Below are positions 34,929-42,702 of a DNA stretch of 57,178 nucleotides, piece after piece. The stretch's first letter is position 1. Each line of letters opens with the position of its first letter. The position numbers and the translations under genes were made by a program. Under the pieces are notes generated by a model. That model made no database searches and had not been told where the DNA came from. It saw only the letters and a list, made by a program, of their open reading frames with translations. The DNA is from Janthinobacterium sp. GW458P. Lineage in GTDB: Bacteria; Pseudomonadota; Gammaproteobacteria; Burkholderiales; Burkholderiaceae_D. Location of the stretch: assembly GCF_002127585.1 (NCBI RefSeq), contig NZ_NEGZ01000033.1, positions 3,265-60,442 of the forward strand. Reading direction: 5' to 3'.

Positions 34929-37667
34929 TCATTTGAAGGAGTACGACGCCGACACGTAGATGTAGCGGCCACGCGGATTGCCGTAGGCGGTATCGTAGCC
35001 GATGTTCGACGATGGATCGAACGCCGGCGCACGGTCGAACACGTTATTGACGCCGCCACGCAGCACCAGGTTCTTGAAGCCGCTGTAGGACAGCGAGGCG
35101 TCAACCAGGGTCGCGCTCGGGATCATCAGGCCGTTCGCGTACTCATCGTAGTAAAGGTTGATCGTCGCCGACGGTGTCCGGTCCACGTGGTAATGCGAGG
35201 TGAAGTTGGCGCTCGTCGTCGCCGCCCAGGCACCGCGGTCCCAATTGACACCCAGCTTGGCCAGCAGCTTAGGATAGCCGTATTCACCGGCCTCGCAGGC
35301 CGTGTTGTTGGCGCAATTGATCGCCGGATCGTCAGGCAGCAGCGTGCGGTTGTAGGACAGTGTGTAGCTCGCCTCGCCGAACACCTTGAAACGCCCCATC
35401 TCGGCCGTGCGCAGCGTGTACGACGCTTCGGCATCCAGACCGTCGGTGACGACCTTGCTGCGGTTGATCAGGCCAACCTGCAGCTGCTTCAGGCGGCCTA
35501 CCAACGGACCCAGCGTCGCGCGCTGGGCGGCGCTCAGCGCGTTGTATTTTTCTTGGTCTTCCGCCGTCACGGCGTAGCGCGTGACGGCGTCCTTGTACTG
35601 ACCATCCTCGCCCGCCAACACGGTTTCGTTGTCAAGATTCTCGACCCGATCGTTCCACTTGATGTTCCAGTAGGTTAAACCCAGCGTCAGGTTCTTGATC
35701 GGTTCGGCGACCACGCCCAGGTTGAACTGCTTCGATTTTTCGGGCTTCAAATCCTTCGTGCCGGACAGCAGAGACAGCGCCGAACCGCTGCAAGCGATGT
35801 CAAAATACGCGTCACCGACGATGCAACGCTTCGGATCCTTGGTCGCGACGAAACCGCCGCGGCCTTCGTTAAAGCGCTGCGACAGCGTCGGCGCGCGGAA
35901 ACCGGTGCTGTAGCTGGTGCGGAACATCAAGGTCGGCAAGGCGGTCCAGCGCAGGCCAAGCTTCGGGTTGGTGGTACCGCCAGCCAACTGGTAGCGATCA
36001 TAGCGGACGGCCGCCTGCGCTTCCAGGTTTTTCAGCAGCGGCAAGGCCAACTCGCCGAACACGGCGCCGAGCGACTCAGAACCGTCGATGCCGCGCAGGG
36101 TCGAATAGATGCCGATCGCGCCATCGCGCCAGGCCTGCGACGGATCGTAGCTGAGCTTCTCGCGCTTGTACTCGGCACCGACGGCCACACCGATCTTGCC
36201 ACCGGGCAATTGGCCAAATTCGCTGGAAGCAGTCACCTTGGCAAAGTCCGTCGAGGACTTGGTCTTGGTGTACTGGTCGGCCGTCAGTTCGTTGATGATC
36301 TGCTCCGAATTATGATTGCCGCCGAAGGGGTTGAACTTGCCCTGCGCCAGGTAACTCTGCAATTTATCGTGCATGAAGGAGCCGTACACGCGCGTTTCGC
36401 CCTTCTCCTGGCTGTGGCCCACAGACACGGTCCAATCCCAGTTGGCTGCGCGGCCGGTGGCGCCGCCGACCAGCCAGGTGGTGTCAACATTGGTGCCCGT
36501 CCCCCCCTCGGCGGCAGGGAAGAGGCGGCGGATCGTGACCGGCACGCCGTAGGTGTTGAAGGGGTTGTTCGCCGCCACACGCAGCACGCTGGAGCGGTCG
36601 GCATTTTGGATCCAGGCCGGCGAACCCTGGATGCGCGTGTCGAAGTGGTTGTAAAACAGATTGGCGAACAGCGACACATCCGGCGTCAAATCCCAGTTCG
36701 CCGTGACCGCGCCGCCGTAGCGCGTGGACGGGCGCACCAGGTCGATCGACTCAGCGGCGGCATACATGCAGGAGCTGCGATTCGGCGCAGCCACCCATTC
36801 CGGCGCATCCGGATAGGGCTTGCTGTGGGCCGCGTCGCACTCCGGATCGGGCATGCGCTGCGAACCGCCCAGCGATATGGTGCCTGGATCGCGGCCCTTG
36901 GCGCCGTACACGCCCCCCTGATACAGGCCGCCCTTGTGGCCGGTGAAATCGGTACTGTTCGCCCAATCGCGGTCGACGCCGTGGATGGCCTTGGTTTTTT
37001 CGTACGAGGCCGAATAAGTCACGTTGAATTTCTGTGCGTCACGGTCGCCGAAGCCGCCGGACACGGACACCTTATGGTTTTGCCCGTCACCATAGGTAGT
37101 CGAACCGGTGCTGGCGTCGAGGGTCAAGCCCTGGTAATCCTTGCGCAGGATGAAGTTGATGACGCCGCCGACGGCATCGGTGCCGTAGATGGCCGAGGCG
37201 CCGTCCTTGAGCACATCGATGCGCTCGATGGCCGACAGCGGAATGGCGTTCAGATCGACCGAGGTCTGGCCGCTGTACTCGTCCGAACCGGACGCCGGCA
37301 GGCGATAGCCGTTCAACAGGATGAGGGTCGGCAGACCGCGCAGCGAGACGCTGGTGGCGCCGTTTCGGAAGGAACCCGATGTCGCCAGCTCACCGCCGTT
37401 ACCGCCCGCAGAAGTCAGGTTGCGCATCAGATCCAGCACCGACGTCGCGCCCGAACGGGCAATCGATTCGCGCGTCATCACGGTGATCGGGGAAATACCT
37501 TCGGCTTCGATGCGTTTGATACTCGAACCGGTGATTTCGACGCGCTGCACCTTAGGCACCGGCGCATCGACCGCGTCCTGCGCGTGCACGCTCATCGTTG
37601 CGACGCCAGCGAACGCGGCCAACGCCAATCTCACCACCTGCACACTCTTTTTTTCGCGAAACATCAT
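34929..37667 (-). CDS. TonB-dependent outer-membrane receptor 5
   Basis: This 912-residue receptor has a signal peptide cleaved at SVHA before Q30, the signature VQRVEITGSSIKRI, and a plug with SLRGLPTLILLNGYRLP, IDVLKDGASAIYGTDA and GGVINFILRKDYQG. The barrel ends SASYSFK. The start is at the first of two ATG codons (37667), with AAGGA seven bases upstream. Cysteine pairs occur in several predicted loops (CIVGDAYFDIAC, CANNTACEAG). The C-terminal DRAPAFDP...YGNPRGRYIYV motif sets it apart from the other receptors. The gene is somewhat less GC-rich than receptors 1, 2 and 4. Flanked by its own terminator, it is monocistronic. Substrate unknown. Confidence 0.93.
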   Translation of the reverse strand: MMFREKKSVQVVRLALAAFAGVATMSVHAQDAVDAPVPKVQRVEITGSSIKRIEAEGISPITVMTRESIARSGATSVLDLMRNLTSAGGNGGELATSGSFRNGATSVSLRGLPTLILLNGYRLPASGSDEYSGQTSVDLNAIPLSAIERIDVLKDGASAIYGTDAVGGVINFILRKDYQGLTLDASTGSTTYGDGQNHKVSVSGGFGDRDAQKFNVTYSASYEKTKAIHGVDRDWANSTDFTGHKGGLYQGGVYGAKGRDPGTISLGGSQRMPDPECDAAHSKPYPDAPEWVAAPNRSSCMYAAAESIDLVRPSTRYGGAVTANWDLTPDVSLFANLFYNHFDTRIQGSPAWIQNADRSSVLRVAANNPFNTYGVPVTIRRLFPAAEGGTGTNVDTTWLVGGATGRAANWDWTVSVGHSQEKGETRVYGSFMHDKLQSYLAQGKFNPFGGNHNSEQIINELTADQYTKTKSSTDFAKVTASSEFGQLPGGKIGVAVGAEYKREKLSYDPSQAWRDGAIGIYSTLRGIDGSESLGAVFGELALPLLKNLEAQAAVRYDRYQLAGGTTNPKLGLRWTALPTLMFRTSYSTGFRAPTLSQRFNEGRGGFVATKDPKRCIVGDAYFDIACSGSALSLLSGTKDLKPEKSKQFNLGVVAEPIKNLTLGLTYWNIKWNDRVENLDNETVLAGEDGQYKDAVTRYAVTAEDQEKYNALSAAQRATLGPLVGRLKQLQVGLINRSKVVTDGLDAEASYTLRTAEMGRFKVFGEASYTLSYNRTLLPDDPAINCANNTACEAGEYGYPKLLAKLGVNWDRGAWAATTSANFTSHYHVDRTPSATINLYYDEYANGLMIPSATLVDASLSYSGFKNLVLRGGVNNVFDRAPAFDPSSNIGYDTAYGNPRGRYIYVSASYSFK

Positions 37668-37936
37668 AACTTATTCCTTTTCGTGATCCCTGATAAGCGA
37701 TTAGTTTGTATTTTTATAATCACTTAAATCTCGCGTGGTCTTGCGAAAAACTGCAAGACCCCTCCCGTTACAGCGACAGTGCCATGCTGTTTCAACCAAT
37801 TTAAGCTGGCCGCAACGCGCCCAGGGTCATAGGCCCAGGCATTGAAACGTGCGGCGTCTCCCCATACCATACCGGATCACATCACGGACGATATTGCCGG
37901 AAACAATTGATGTCGTTCAACACAACTTGTATAGTC

Positions 37937-37966
37937 ATCAAACCACGCTAAAAGTATCACTGTCAA
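37937..37966 (-). promoter_or_regulatory. Putative sigma-70 promoter for receptor 5
   Basis: Minus-strand TTGACA (37961-37966), 18-base spacer, TTTGAT (37937-37942). The same -10 hexamer occurs in the predicted receptor 3 promoter. The long distance to the ATG at 37667 leaves doubt. Confidence 0.4.
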
Positions 37967-38010
37967 TAATGCAATGATTTACGAAATCAAAAAACAACAT
38001 TTCGTTTTTA

Positions 38011-38052
38011 GTCAGCTTGTTATCGTCAGCTTGTTATCGTCAGCTTGTTATC
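38011..38052 (+). repeat. Three perfect tandem copies of a 14-bp unit
   Basis: GTCAGCTTGTTATC occurs three times without mismatch or spacer (38011-38024, 38025-38038, 38039-38052), 167 bases before rsmE. Confidence 0.97.
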
Positions 38053-38218
38053 TCCACGCAATTTCCCGCCCCGGATGCGCCGCGCGCAGGCCCGGCGGCA
38101 AGAATTTCACCCGGCCGCGCGCAGCGGCACTAAAATTGCACCCTCGAGTCGCAGCCGCGCGCGCCCTACCCGCGCGCGGCGCGACACCTCCCATTGATTC
38201 TCTCCGCCAGGATGTTGC

Positions 38219-38944
38219 ATGCCGCGTTTTTTCTGTCCCCAGCCACTCGCCATAGGCGCCACCATCGCTCTGCCCGACGCCGTCGCCCACCACGTCCATG
38301 TGGTGCGCCTTATGCCGGGCGAGGCCATCACCGTCTTCAACGGCGAGGGCGGCGAGTACGCGGCTGTCTTGTGCAACGTCGAGAAAAAACGCGCCAGCGC
38401 CGAACTGAAGTCCCACACGGCGCGCGAAGCGGAACTGCCCTACGCCGTGACTCTGGCGCAGGCGCTGCCGGAAGCATCCAAAATGGACTGGATCATCGAA
38501 AAAGCCATCGAGCTGGGCGCGGCCGGCATCGTGCCGCTGGCGGCGCAGCGCTGCGTGGTGCGCCTGTCCGCCGAGCGGGCGGAGAAGAAACTGGCCCATT
38601 GGCAAGCGATCATCGTGTCCGCCTCGGAACAATGCGGGCGCAACCGCCTGGCGCAGCTGGCGCCGTTGCAAGAGTTTAATAGCTGGAGCAAACAACAGGA
38701 TTTACATAAGCGCATCATTTTGACGCCGCGCGCGGAGCAGTCGCTGGCCGACTGGGCGCGTCACCAGCCGCCGCAGGCGATCACCGTGATGGTGGGGCCG
38801 GAAGGCGGATTTTCGGAGGCGGAAGAAAAAGCGGCCCTGGCCGCCGGCGCCATCGGCCTGTCCATGGGGCCGCGCATCCTGCGCACGGAAACGGCGGGCC
38901 TGACGGCGCTGGCCACGCTGGCTGCCCTGTGGGGCGGGATGTAA
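38219..38944 (+). CDS. rsmE: 16S rRNA (uracil-1498-N3)-methyltransferase
   Basis: This 241-residue SPOUT-class methyltransferase modifies U1498 of 16S rRNA with S-adenosylmethionine. The N-terminal PUA-like part starts MPRFFCPQPL and contains HHVHVVRLMPGEAITVFNG. The catalytic knot shows the family motifs EKAIELGA, SEQCGRNRLAQL, VGPEGGFSEAEE and the SAM-binding LRTETAGLTALA. The length is normal for the family. ATG 38219 has AGGA nine bases upstream. It lies between two receptor genes on the opposite strand and appears to be a single-gene unit. Confidence 0.96.
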   Translation: MPRFFCPQPLAIGATIALPDAVAHHVHVVRLMPGEAITVFNGEGGEYAAVLCNVEKKRASAELKSHTAREAELPYAVTLAQALPEASKMDWIIEKAIELGAAGIVPLAAQRCVVRLSAERAEKKLAHWQAIIVSASEQCGRNRLAQLAPLQEFNSWSKQQDLHKRIILTPRAEQSLADWARHQPPQAITVMVGPEGGFSEAEEKAALAAGAIGLSMGPRILRTETAGLTALATLAALWGGM

Positions 38945-38956
38945 TACGCACACAAT

Positions 38957-38988
38957 AAAAAAGCGCAGGGCGGTTACCCGCACTGCGC
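38957..38988 (-). terminator. Rho-independent terminator after receptor 6
   Basis: Minus-strand stem GCGCAG-t-GCGG / CCGC-c-CTGCGC with loop GTAA, followed by six T. It lies about 75 bases downstream of the receptor 6 stop. Confidence 0.75.
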
Positions 38989-38992
38989 CAGA

Positions 38993-39019
38993 GCTTGCGC
39001 GTAGCAGCTACGCGCAAGC
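38993..39019. repeat. Perfect 12-bp inverted repeat downstream of receptor 6
   Basis: GCTTGCGCGTAG-CAG-CTACGCGCAAGC forms a mismatch-free 12-bp stem with a three-base loop, directly beside the terminator at 38957-38988. Confidence 0.9.
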
Positions 39020-39063
39020 AAGTCATCAGGCGGCCCGTTCCGGCGCCGCCCTGCTCTTTCCTA

Positions 39064-41853
39064 TTAGAACGTGTACTCGGCACCCAGTTTCAGGGTACGT
39101 GGACGCATGGCGTAGCCGTCACGCACGTTGATAGGACGCGGCTGATCGAAGACGTTGTTGATATTCGCCAGCAAACGCAGGTTTTTGAAGCCCGTGTATG
39201 CAAAGTTCAGATCCGTACGTACATCGCTGGCCACCTCGCATGGCAGATCGGCACCCTTGAGTGCGGCACGGCAACCAGCCTCGCCCCAGCTTGTGGCTTC
39301 GGTGGCGGTCTCGTTCTTGATCAGTTCCTGCTTCGAGATATAGTTCACGCGCACGCCGGCAGTCAACGGACCCTTGCGCCATGCGGCACTCAGTACCGAC
39401 ACCACGCGCGGGTTGCCCAGCTTGCCAACCTGGTTAGGACGGTATTTATTGGCATCGATATCCCAGGAACGCAGTTTCAACGCAACAGTCGTAGCCAGGC
39501 CCAGGCTGACAGTACCGTACTCGCCAGCCGAAACACGGCCGTTGACGTCGATATCGACGCCTTGCGAATCGGTCTTGCCGAAGTTTTCATAGCTCATCAG
39601 CATGGATTGCAGCGAACCTGCGGTCCAGTCCAGGCCGGTGGCGCCAGGGGCCAGTTGCTTGGCGCGGGTGCTAAAGCGGCGATCGGCGTCGCTGATGCTG
39701 TTGCGCACCATCTTGTCCGCATAGCCCGCAGCGCCTTCGCGTTCGAGCACATACGATACATCGCGCGTGCTGATTTCATCCTTGCGTTCGATCTTGAAGT
39801 AATCGACAGCCACGCTCAAGTTCTTGATCGGTTCGGCCACGAAACCCAAGGTCAGGCTGCGCGAGGTTTCCGGCTTCAGGTCCGGGTTCGAGGAAATCAT
39901 GACAGGGATCGATACCGAGCAGCCAGCGTTATAGGCCGTTGCCGCATCGAGCTTGTCAGTGGCATTGCCGGTTTTCAAGACATCGCGCAGCGCGGTAGCC
40001 GTGGCACAACGCTTCGGATCGATCTGACGGTTGTAGAAACCGGTCAGGCCCACTTTACCCAGCGTCTCTGGAATGTTCGGGGCACGGAAACCACCAGCGA
40101 TAGTACCGCGCAGCAATAACTTAGGTGTGATCGTCCAGCGCGCGCCCAGTTTAGGCGAGACGTGGGCCGAGAAATTCGGCGCCTTATCCATGCGCAAGGC
40201 ACCGTTCAGCTCCAGGCCTTTCAGCACTGGCGCGTTCACTTCCATGAACGCGGCGCTCAGGTTGCGCTGACCATCGATCCACAGCGAACCAAGACCGATG
40301 ATTTCCGCGTTCATCACATTGTCAAGCGACTTGATGGACATTTTTTCCTGGCGCAACTCAGCACCGAATGCGAAACCCATGGGGCCGCCTGGCAGTTGCA
40401 TGATTTCGCCGCTCAATTTTGCATCGATGAAATTGGTCGACAGGTCGGCATCCGTGCCGACCTCCGGGAACATGCTTGCCAACAGCGCGTCGCTGTTGCC
40501 GCCACCGAGCTTGTATTCGCCGCTGACGATAGCCGCTGGCATGCGGTCGCGGTGTGCGCCGCGGTTGCGCGATTTGCCGTCGCCGCCGGTGCGGCCGACC
40601 GTGGCTTCCCAGTCATAGGTGCCGACCGTCCCTTCCAGGCCCGCCATGACGCGGTACTGGCTCGCTTTCGATGGCGCGGACCAGTCCAGGTTGTCATCCA
40701 TGAAGCGGTAGTCAATGCCAACCGGGAAGTTATACGGATTGTAGGCGGAATTGGCCGGCAGCTTGGGTTTTTGCACCGTCTGCGATTTCTTGGCATTGCC
40801 GTCGAACCAGCTCCACGGCGAACCTGCGGCCATACCGAACGGCAATGGATGGTAATCGGTGCGGGTTTGCGAATACGACACTTCGGCGTAGCCACGCGTG
40901 GTCTCGTTCAGCTTGAAATGCAGCGCGCTGTACAGATTGAGACGTTCGGAAGGATCGGACTGCTGGTTGATGCCATTCAGATCGCTGGCGCACAAGCCAG
41001 TGGCGTTGAGCGTGGTACAACCCTTCACGGCCTGGCGGATGCCCTTGGTCGATTCGTTCAGATTGCCAGGGAAGGAGGTCAGGCTTGGATCGCCAAACGC
41101 TGTATTGGAAATCTGCTTGTGCCAAGCCGGATATTCATTGAGGACGTCACGCAGATTGTAACCCTGGCGCTTGTAGCCTTCGACGTTGAAGAAGACGTTG
41201 TAGCGGTCCTTTTCCAGGTCGCCATAGCCGGCCAGCAAGCCAACAGTTTGCTGTTTGCCAATGTTCGGATCGATGCCTTGCTGGTAATTGGCGCTGACGC
41301 TCACGCCTTGATAGCTCTTGCGGGTAATAATATTGATAACGCCGGCCAGTGCATCGGAACCGTAAATGGCGGAGGCGCCGTCCTTGAGCACTTCGACGCG
41401 GTCGATCACGTCGGCGGGAATCGAGTCAACGTTGACAAAGGTATCCTTGCCGCCGTCGGCGAACGCATAGTTGGAAATACGGCGGCCGTTCAGCAACACC
41501 AGGGTCGCGCCCGTTCCCAGGCCACGCATCGATGCGCCGGACGCGCCACGGGCAAAGCTGTTGGTATTGCCGTCATCCTTGATCGCGCTCGTGTCGAACG
41601 AGGTCAGCGTATCGAGAATCTGGCGCACGGTATTGGCGCCAGTCGCCTTGATTTCATCACGGCGCAATACGGTCACTGGCGAGGCAGTCTCGGTATCCAT
41701 GCGCTTGATGTTCGAACCAGTCACTTCCACACGTTGCATGACCGGCTCTGCGGCAGCTACCGTGTTTTGTGCGTGGGCGGAGGCAGCAATGGCGCTCAAA
41801 GCAAAAAACACCGCCTTACTGATAGGGCTTAATTTTGGTTTACTCTGCATCAT
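39064..41853 (-). CDS. TonB-dependent outer-membrane receptor 6
   Basis: This 929-residue receptor starts MMQSKPKLSPISKAVFF, with signal cleavage at SAHA before Q29. It has the signature MQRVEVTGSNIKRM, a plug (SMRGLGTGATLVLLNGRRIS, VEVLKDGASAIYGSDA, GVINIITRKSYQG) and a barrel ending GAEYTF. Loop cysteines occur in widely spaced pairs (C-TTLNATGL-C, CRAALKGADLPC). The C-terminal segment NNVFDQPRPINVRDGY differs from the DKIAPLDP and PPF motifs of the other receptors. ATG 41853 or the adjacent 41850 could be used; the ribosome site is weak (GAGATTG). A TTGACA-17-GATACT promoter lies 100 bases upstream. GC content is lower than in receptors 1-4. Substrate unknown. Confidence 0.93.
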   Translation of the reverse strand: MMQSKPKLSPISKAVFFALSAIAASAHAQNTVAAAEPVMQRVEVTGSNIKRMDTETASPVTVLRRDEIKATGANTVRQILDTLTSFDTSAIKDDGNTNSFARGASGASMRGLGTGATLVLLNGRRISNYAFADGGKDTFVNVDSIPADVIDRVEVLKDGASAIYGSDALAGVINIITRKSYQGVSVSANYQQGIDPNIGKQQTVGLLAGYGDLEKDRYNVFFNVEGYKRQGYNLRDVLNEYPAWHKQISNTAFGDPSLTSFPGNLNESTKGIRQAVKGCTTLNATGLCASDLNGINQQSDPSERLNLYSALHFKLNETTRGYAEVSYSQTRTDYHPLPFGMAAGSPWSWFDGNAKKSQTVQKPKLPANSAYNPYNFPVGIDYRFMDDNLDWSAPSKASQYRVMAGLEGTVGTYDWEATVGRTGGDGKSRNRGAHRDRMPAAIVSGEYKLGGGNSDALLASMFPEVGTDADLSTNFIDAKLSGEIMQLPGGPMGFAFGAELRQEKMSIKSLDNVMNAEIIGLGSLWIDGQRNLSAAFMEVNAPVLKGLELNGALRMDKAPNFSAHVSPKLGARWTITPKLLLRGTIAGGFRAPNIPETLGKVGLTGFYNRQIDPKRCATATALRDVLKTGNATDKLDAATAYNAGCSVSIPVMISSNPDLKPETSRSLTLGFVAEPIKNLSVAVDYFKIERKDEISTRDVSYVLEREGAAGYADKMVRNSISDADRRFSTRAKQLAPGATGLDWTAGSLQSMLMSYENFGKTDSQGVDIDVNGRVSAGEYGTVSLGLATTVALKLRSWDIDANKYRPNQVGKLGNPRVVSVLSAAWRKGPLTAGVRVNYISKQELIKNETATEATSWGEAGCRAALKGADLPCEVASDVRTDLNFAYTGFKNLRLLANINNVFDQPRPINVRDGYAMRPRTLKLGAEYTF

Positions 41854-41953
41854 GTTTAGCAATCTCAACTTGTAATTTTTTTAATGAACACCAAGCGACT
41901 GGATCACAGTGACTCACGTGGCACTTTATGCATCAAAATTTTTGACACAAGTA

Positions 41954-41982
41954 AGTATCTGTAACAAGAGAAACATTGTCAA
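41954..41982 (-). promoter_or_regulatory. Putative sigma-70 promoter for receptor 6
   Basis: Minus-strand TTGACA (41977-41982), exactly 17 bases of spacer, then GATACT (41954-41959), 4 of 6 matches to TATAAT. Leader about 95 bases. Confidence 0.55.
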
Positions 41983-42210
41983 TTAACATGGCCCATTCCT
42001 TAATGCATTAACGAAAAAACTGTGGGTTTTTTCCTTTTTGTTGTTTTTTGACATTACAATTCGGAAACATTTTTGTATTTTTATAACGTTTTACCCTATC
42101 CCGCCTCGATTCACGCGCACTGCCACGGCAGCTCGCCGGCGACCAGTTGCGGCAGCCCCATCGCCTATTTCCCCTATGAGAAGCGCAAAAAGACATGGTG
42201 CGGACGTGGT

Positions 42211-42231
42211 GCGGCGGCGCCGCGCCGCCGC
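42211..42231. repeat. GC-rich hairpin in AT-rich gap
   Basis: GCGGCGGC-GCCGC-GCCGCCGC, a perfect 8-bp stem of only G and C, embedded in an otherwise AT-rich region. Confidence 0.7.
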
Positions 42232-42583
42232 TGCGCCGCCGCGCCAAAAAATGTAAAAAAATAGCGCATTGATGTAGAACAAGATTTTTGCCGGATAAAG
42301 GAGAGACTATCAAAATGAAATGCTGTTCGCGCCAGATTTTCCGTCAAAAGATCCGTATCTGGAAAGTGAATTGTTAAATCGCCCGCCTGCCGCAAGCTCC
42401 CCGGCCTTGCCAGTCAGCGCGGACCGGCAAGAAGATTATTGACTGGGTGCAACATCGCTTCAGCTTTGCAACAGGGGCATCTGCATGGCGGCGCCGGATA
42501 CCCGGCGCCGGGCGCATCCGTGCTCCAGAACATAATTGAAAGCAACGCTGAGAGCGCTCCCACTGCTGGCGCTGACATAACCC

Positions 42584-42621
42584 AAAAAAAATGCCCCGCA
42601 AGCTATGCAGCTTGCGGGGCA
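42584..42621 (-). terminator. Rho-independent terminator after receptor 7
   Basis: Minus-strand 13-bp stem TGCCCCGCAAGCT / AGCTTGCGGGGCA with loop GCAT, followed by eight T. Two further hairpins (CAGACCGGC/GCCGGTCTG at 42623-42648; GTTGAC/GTCAAC near 42668-42682) lie between the stop codon and this terminator. Confidence 0.93.
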
Positions 42622-42702
42622 CCAGACCGGCATGGACTGGCCGGTCTGTGCATTCCAGCTTCCGCCAGTTGACTATCGTCAACCGGCGAAGGCAGAGTCA
42701 CA

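Larger units (their letters stand above)
37668..38218. other. Divergent gap between receptor 5 and rsmE
   Basis: This 551-bp region contains a promoter-like TTGACA-18-TTTGAT for receptor 5 (minus, 37937-37966), which would give an unusually long leader of some 260 bases. A perfect threefold 14-bp tandem repeat lies at 38011-38052. The centre is AT-rich; the right end next to rsmE is very GC-rich. No gene is visible. Confidence 0.6.
41854..42702. other. Long AT-rich gap between receptors 6 and 7
   Basis: This 849-bp gap contains the receptor 6 promoter (41954-41982), an AT-rich stretch with oligo-T runs (42000-42090), a GC-rich island with a perfect 8-bp hairpin (42211-42231), and the hairpins and terminator that follow receptor 7 (42584-42680). 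A 20-codon frame at 42315-42377 exists but is not convincing. I see no supported gene. Confidence 0.6.

Noticed and set aside
38011..38052. CRISPR-like array
   Set aside because: The three units are contiguous without spacers and too short; it is a simple tandem repeat.
42315..42377. 20-codon frame MKCCSRQIFRQK... in the gap between receptors 6 and 7
   Set aside because: A GGAG lies about 11 bases upstream, which is too far, and the product has no recognisable feature; unsupported without conservation.
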